DNA from: Sweltsa coloradensis
Taxonomy: Eukaryota > Arthropoda > Insecta > Plecoptera > Chloroperlidae
Direction: 5' to 3'
Length of the DNA stretch: 64,000 nt
Assembly: GCA_024449915.1 (NCBI GenBank)
Contig: JAMZAV010000794.1
Coordinates: forward strand, 248,001-312,000
In this document: piece after piece, positions 58,899-64,000 of the stretch
Layout of the letters: the number at the start of each line of letters is the position of its first letter
How positions within the stretch are numbered: the first letter of the stretch is position 1
Made by a program: the position numbers and the translations under genes
The notes under the pieces: generated by a model
Database searches by the model: none
Seen by the model: the letters and a program-made list of their open reading frames with translations, nothing else
Told to the model about the DNA's origin: nothing

Positions 58899-59939
58899 AA
58901 TAGGGAATATTCCACTGAATATTTTATATTTTATTTTAATTCTTATTCATGTCTTAATAGTCACTGCACTTTTTTTAATTTAAAAAAAATGTTTTTTGTG
59001 TAATTTAAACAAGAAGTAAATTGGACCCCCAGTTTGCGCGCCAAAAACGAGCGTGCGCCATCTTTGGACGGTACTACGTCATAACTGTGCTGAGTCAAGG
59101 CCAATTGGAAACTAAATGTACGTATATTTGTACATATTACATACAGACGGCGGTGCTCGCCCATCCGCTCAACACAAACATCTCCACAGGGATGTACATT
59201 TTCACCGTCTTTTGTTTTTCTTTTTTCGTATGTGACAGGAGATTTCGCGAGATCATTGTGATAAAGAATAACGAGCATTTGGTCTTGAATTTTTGCATAG
59301 CCTAGGACTATCATGGTATTCTTTATCTACAATAGGCTTTAATTAGTCATCAAAGTAAGGTTTTTGAGCGGGATGTGTGTCAGAACATGAACGTGCAGGC
59401 CTAGGGTCGGCAAGTTAAGCCTAGGGCTTGTCAAGTGAGTAATTTTAGTATTCACATACCAATGCCTATATCCTACAGGAACTATTGGCCTAGACTGTTG
59501 TATTATAAATAATTTTCTACGTCTAGGCCTAGACCTAGGACTGTTTCAGTTTTGTTTTTGATTGCAATGTCAACTTTTCTCGTTTTCTGGCTAGGCGTTA
59601 AATGTAAAATGTCCGCCATCTGTTTACATTACTGTAGGCTACGCTAGGCGCTGCTTTGTTTAAAACACCGCCGTCTTGATGTATATCTCGATCCTACTTT
59701 AATACTATTCCAACATCTTTGGTCTGGATGTATGTTTATCCAGACGGCGTTGGATCAACACAGTTCTGACGTCACAGTCGTTTTTGCCGCTTAAAAAAAC
59801 TGCTGCTTTTAAAACGGCTATAAATCACTGGATTTTTATTTCACGGAAAAACAAAGTACATATTTGTAATCGGGACGAAATACTTCTTCTAAAAAATCTA
59901 TTCGTACAGTATTTGGCGGAAGTGGAATATTCCCTATTG
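58899..59939. mobile_element. Candidate DNA element with 19-bp perfect terminal inverted repeats
   Basis: CAATAGGGAATATTCCACT at 58899-58917 is repeated as its exact complement at 59921-59939, bounding 1041 bp in intron 3. The core GGAATATTCC is itself palindromic, which weakens the case, and I see no clear target duplication. The inside holds CAGACGGCGGTG-type words at 59148 and 59741. No transposase frame. Confidence 0.4.
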
Positions 59940-60159
59940 CTTCACATATTGGCCGCACCCCACTTTTTGAAATTGATAATTTTAAATATACACGAGGCAT
60001 ATACTTGCATAAATACAGTATTCAAAGGCTAAAAAAAATGGCAATGTCAATGGTAAAATGGTAACAATGCTGTATTTGAGTGAACCGAAAAATAAATGAA
60101 GCAGCAATAATTTTTAATTAGGCTAGTATATGGAAATCAATCCAGAAATTAATAAATCA

Positions 60160-60229
60160 ATCTCAGTTAGGTATCGAACCCAGGTCTCCTGATTGCCGGT
60201 CGGATGCTTTACTCCTAAGCTACCGAGAC
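60160..60229 (-). repeat. tRNA-like cloverleaf (probable SINE head or tRNA pseudogene)
   Basis: On the minus strand it folds as acceptor GTCTCGG/CTGAGAT (seven pairs, two wobble), D arm GCTT/AAGC, an anticodon arm with one mismatch whose loop would read GGC but has C in place of the usual U33, and T arm around TTCGATA with one mismatch. A and B boxes are present. The mismatches and odd loop argue against a working tRNA gene. Confidence 0.5.
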
Positions 60230-60400
60230 GGATAACTCAATAACTTGTAGATTATTGATGCATTGTAGATCTGAAAAGATTGGGAGAGGGCCAATATATT
60301 ATTTTATTTATTCTTATGAATGTTGAATAAAGTAGTTCCTAAGTCACCTTGAAATTGGTGCCCAGTCACTAGCAGGTGAATATTATGCGTTTCCTTGCAG

Positions 60401-60529
60401 AGATTGATCGAAGCCCTGCAGAACGTCGGCCAGAACGTCAGCGCGAGAGTCACAACGCTGGAAGGAGAATGTGCGAGACAGAGCGCCCTGTCGTCGCTTA
60501 ACTCCACAGTGAAAACGCTGACAGCGAAG
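60401..60529 (+). CDS. EFCAB14: EFCAB14-like protein, exon 4
   Basis: The acceptor TTTCCTTGCAG ends at 60400 and the donor AAG|GTAGGC is at 60530. The exon is 129 bases, phase 0 at both ends, and encodes RLIEALQNVGQNVSARVTTL, EGECARQSALSSLNSTVK and TLTAK. It continues the coiled coil with NVS and NST glycosylation sites. It is too short for a long open frame but its phase and splice sites match both neighbours. Confidence 0.85.
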
Positions 60530-60539
60530 GTAGGCTTAG

Positions 60540-61540
60540 GAATAATATGTAGAATCTCTTTTTGATGTTAGATTTAAAGAAAGTGGCCATTTTCCATGTG
60601 TGATTCAGTTGGTCATTTGTTTCATTGTTGTACGTAGTAGTATTGCTCTAGTTCTAGCAGCATAAACAAAATGACACCATTTGGAAAATTCCAATTGAAA
60701 ACTCATATTTTATCACCCAATGTCATCCCTAGTTAGTGATTGTTTTGTGCATTAACATTTAGAAACAATATTAATTTCAAATATTCTTAAATATTTTATT
60801 TTATAATATCATCTCCATCTAAAAACTCCAGGGCCCTGATTCACATCATTGTATGCCCCAGGTTTTGCAGTAGTATAGTCATAGTGCTGTTCGAGGGATC
60901 GGTATATTGAGGAAAAACGCCTACAGGTTGTCTTGCCTGTCTCACAAACAATCACAGAAAGATAACTGTGGCCTCACTTTAATTCGGGTGCAGACATTTT
61001 GAATTTGGAGGTGCAAAGAGAAACTTCAAGTTGTGTTATTCTCATTGAACAATTGTGCTTTTAAGAAATATGGGAGTAGACCTAGATTATTATATATGAA
61101 AAACATGTGGACATGCTCTAAGCGTATCAGTCTTAGGACGGGGCCACACGCCTCTTTGTGTGTCTGTCCAGCTTTAGGACTATCCTTACATTAGATTAGG
61201 CTGAAGTATAACATCTTTATGTTTAAATTGCCTGTAATAGACAATTACCAGTATTGTAGCATTCTATGTCAAACGTTTAGCAAGTGTGTTTTTTGCGACA
61301 TATTTCCTATAAAAACAGGTATAATAAAAATAAAAATGAATCTTATTTTACATAATCATAGTAAATATTCATCAGGATGTTGGCCTAAAACAAGTAGGAC
61401 ATTAAAGAAAACCCTCGATTCTTCACTGCTTCACTTTAACATGAGCCCGGCACCTCCACTATTGTGGCTCTTTACATCTTACACAACCCCGACAGGATGC
61501 GAGGACATTGCTCTGAAGCTAATACCTCGTTCACGTTGTC
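60540..61540. other. Intron 4, unassigned
   Basis: No exon or repeat recognised. The open frame from 61219 runs from intron into exon 5 in the wrong frame and is not coding. Confidence 0.4.
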
Positions 61541-61546
61541 TCCCAG

Positions 61547-61759
61547 GTCAACAACGAGAGTACCCTGCTCGGCGACTTGAACGAGAAGGTCTCCCTACTG
61601 CAGTCCGAGCACGAGAAGAAGGACCAGCCGCTACCGATGAAGCTGCGCGCCGAGTCTGCGTCCGAAGCCTCGCCGGCCACTTCGCCCTCGGCCCCGGCCA
61701 CGAGTCAGCAACCCACCCCATCATCTGTCCAGACGGCCGAGCCGTCAGCCAGGCCATAG
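61547..61759 (+). CDS. EFCAB14: EFCAB14-like protein, exon 5, ending in a stop before any EF-hand
   Basis: The acceptor TTGTCTCCCAG ends at 61546. The in-phase frame reads VNNESTLLGDLNEKVSLLQS and EHEKKDQPLPMK, finishing the coiled coil, then a Ser/Pro/Ala/Thr linker (SPSAPATSQQPTPSSVQTA) and a TAG at 61757-61759. In vertebrate EFCAB14 a similar linker leads to a C-terminal EF-hand pair. Here no EF-hand follows. A strong donor-like GTGAGT lies at 61785, 25 bases past the stop, so the genuine exon might continue to 61784 in another frame if the assembly has an indel or the exon is alternatively spliced. As written the gene encodes a 423-residue protein without EF-hands. Confidence 0.75.
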   Translation, partial: VNNESTLLGDLNEKVSLLQSEHEKKDQPLPMKLRAESASEASPATSPSAPATSQQPTPSSVQTAEPSARP

Positions 61760-61789
61760 ACGTGTTCAACACTCCGACATAGTAGTGAG

Positions 61790-62670
61790 TCGGGTTCTAT
61801 CAACTATTCTCGTCTGATTCCAGTATTGGTACTTCTGTAACCTTGTAACATTTTAACTCATAAAACTATTAAATACGGTAGGTGTTTTTACAGAAGTTCT
61901 TTCATATTTTTAGCAAAGTCATGAATTAACTTCTTGATTAAATTACCATTGCGGAGAAGTCATTAATTTAGATAATTGCAATTGAGTGGTCGGCAGGAAA
62001 ATATTGTACATTAGAATGTTCTATTTTGTAAGCGTTGAGTTTAAAAGAATTGTACGCCATGTTTGAATACTATTATGTATTACTAAGATAGGTATTAAAG
62101 CTAGTCCGAGTGGTTCACGATAGATTTCAGTGGGTTTCGACTGATAACTAAGTACGTACGTATTGTGCAGATCACTTTATGACCAGATTTAGTTTGTTAG
62201 CTATAATTACTATGTATGAAATTGAATTCTCTTAACCACATTGCCTCTTGTCGTGCCAAATTCATTTGTTTCTTGGCAATCATGAGGCGGTCTGTATTAA
62301 TAAAAGATTAACTACTAGTACTGTTATTGATCGTAAAATGTATATCTAGCGTAAACTAATGTTTCATTAAATATATTTTATTGTCACTATTTACGTTATT
62401 GATTTAAGTTTATCCCCTCTATGTTTTCTTCACCAGATATTTATGAAGCAAGGAGGATAAAGAATCCAGAATAGTGCACGAGACAATGCAATTTAATCAG
62501 AGGACATTTTTTGTGGTCCACTTTTCATCCTTAGGCATCTGTACTGTAGCTAGTCAGTTCATAACTAAGGTCCACTTATTAATACTGTAAACAAGTTTGT
62601 GCACTAGCGCTAACATATCAAGTGGACCTTGTTCATATCTAGCTGTATCGCTGCCGTCTTCTCATGACCT
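61790..62670. other. Downstream of exon 5, unassigned
   Basis: AT-rich DNA that could be 3' UTR or a further intron. No EF-hand-like D-x-D-x-D-G coding is seen on the + strand. Confidence 0.4.
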
Positions 62671-62680
62671 GTGTATACTC

Positions 62681-62814
62681 AAACCGTGTCTTACTTGGCC
62701 CAGTACCTGAGCGACCCTTCTTTGAATTACATCCGCTCCGGCTTGCAGTCAATGGATAATCCCTAGGAAATGAAAGGGTCTCGCTCAGGTACTGGGCCAA
62801 GTAAGACACGGTTT
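62681..62814. repeat. Inverted repeat with arms of 39-41 bp
   Basis: Arm 62681-62719 (AAACCGTGTCTTACTTGGCC and on to GCGACCCTT) is repeated inverted at 62774-62814 with a single 2-base insertion. The loop is about 54 bases. Probably a small fold-back MITE. Confidence 0.85.
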
Positions 62815-62949
62815 GACTGAGTAAAGTGTGTATGACCCATAAGGTGGTGTATGGTTGGTTGGATGTCCGTACTGCCCTTAGGTTTTCCATAGACGTTTAA
62901 GTTCCTGATGATTGATAGGCCTACAGCTCTTTTCTTTGTTGTTGCCATT

Positions 62950-64000
62950 TGTATTGTTTAGGATTTTAAAATGTGTTTTGGAATAGTAGTGATATGGTTA
63001 CAAGTCAGGTTCCATTGGTTCAGTACAGTAACAATACTGAATTACTGTATTGACAACGTAACAATTAACAAAGCACTTGCCAAGCCAAACTCTTTCTGTT
63101 CTCGGATAATGCTCTGCATTTGATCCTGTTTCCTTTTTTTTAGTCTTGGTAACGAATACGTATTATCAAAATACTTTCAAGTCACAAGGTTTATAAATAA
63201 GTGAAGGAAACTTAACTTCACTTGCCCATGCGAACAGGAATCAAAACATTGGCGATGAGAAATTGTGAAACAGAATATTCTCTGCCTAGTTTTATATCAG
63301 TGACATGAGACGCCCCTTACACATCACATTGTTGTTGTGTTACATAAACTATTCTTCACAAACTAACTCGATTATAACATCTTCAACTTCCACGTTCAAG
63401 TACTGCCAGTTCTGTGTTAGGAAAAAACTGAATCCTTGCAGTTGACACAGATGATTCTTAGTTACAAAGTTTATAATAGTATCCAGAATGTTAAATCAAT
63501 CCGTTGACAATCAATAATGTATTGTGCTATCCAATCCCAAACCGTTTACTTCTGCCTGTCAAAACTCACGTAGGCCTTCTTACTGTCCTGCAATGATATT
63601 TAATTAGTATTGTTTACCCTGAAGTGCTTAGTGACCATTAGTTGCTTATTGCAAAGCTCTGTTGTGTTTGTTGTCAATGACAACACCGCGGAGTTATGCA
63701 GCCTTGTTACTGTTCACTGAAAGTGAGAAACGGAATAGTTCTAGTCTGTTATCTTGTCGTCAAGTTGAGGGTTTGTCGTCGAGGCGTTCTTCGATCAAAA
63801 TATTGCGACCCTCTCCTTGTTTGCAATGTTGCCATGTGTTGGTCTACAGTCTACACTATGACTTTATGGGCATGATTATGGCTGCTAAATAGTGGAATTT
63901 TAGTTTTTAAGACTGTCAAATCATTCTTGATTTCAAGCCAAGCAATCTTGTCAATATTGAAGGTTAATCTGATATCGAAATTATTATCGAATTGATTCAA
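62950..64000. other. Unassigned stretch at the window end
   Basis: Short open frames such as 63662-63892 have no motif or splice support. Nothing else is recognised. Confidence 0.4.

Noticed and set aside
60160..60229. A functional tRNA gene
   Set aside because: The anticodon and T arms each have a mismatch and the loop lacks U33; a SINE head or pseudogene fits better.
61219..61782. A 187-codon open frame across exon 5
   Set aside because: It starts in intron and reads exon 5 out of phase; the splice-matched frame is the one from 61547.

Overview
The window looks like nuclear DNA of an invertebrate animal, probably marine. Coding is sparse and split into short exons with GT/AG borders and matching phases. 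Interspersed repeats, tRNA-derived SINEs, non-LTR retrotransposon remains, MITEs and microsatellites fill most of the rest. The palindromic word TAGGCCTA recurs between 36 and 60 kb, which is common in some marine invertebrate genomes, but I cannot name the species.

Layout. 1-12850: an AT-rich giant inverted repeat with no credible gene; its noisy, homopolymer-rich arms look like an uncorrected fold-back read in the assembly or a large satellite palindrome. 12850-22100: repeat-rich DNA with five copies of interspersed family A, one of family B, a four-unit 360-bp tandem array and several MITE candidates. 22140-30470: a two-exon gene for an unrecognised tail-anchored membrane protein with internal repeats; its 6.7-kb intron is packed with mobile elements. 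30470-36900: intergenic DNA with simple repeats and a hairpin element. 36941-61759: an EFCAB14-like gene (type II membrane protein with a coiled-coil ectodomain), five main exons on the + strand, plus two upstream exons (36941-37047, 38424-38611) that look like an alternative first section. 61760-64000: downstream DNA without a recognised exon.

The main observation is that the EFCAB14-like locus seems to have two interchangeable membrane-anchor modules. One starts at 47.4 kb in a CpG-rich promoter. The other starts at 36.9 kb and ends in the same splice phase, with the same spacing from a conserved tryptophan to the junction. Both can join exon 2 at 51717. The last recognised exon ends in a stop before the EF-hand domain seen in vertebrate EFCAB14.

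Mobile DNA: family A has ten copies (nine on +), family B eight copies (all in one orientation). Two LINE fragments with the same C-terminal domain carry a 3' tail shared with a tRNA-headed SINE, which suggests a LINE/SINE partnership. A hAT-type MITE at 52460-53062 has a perfect 8-bp target duplication. All assignments rest on reading the sequence; no database search was run.
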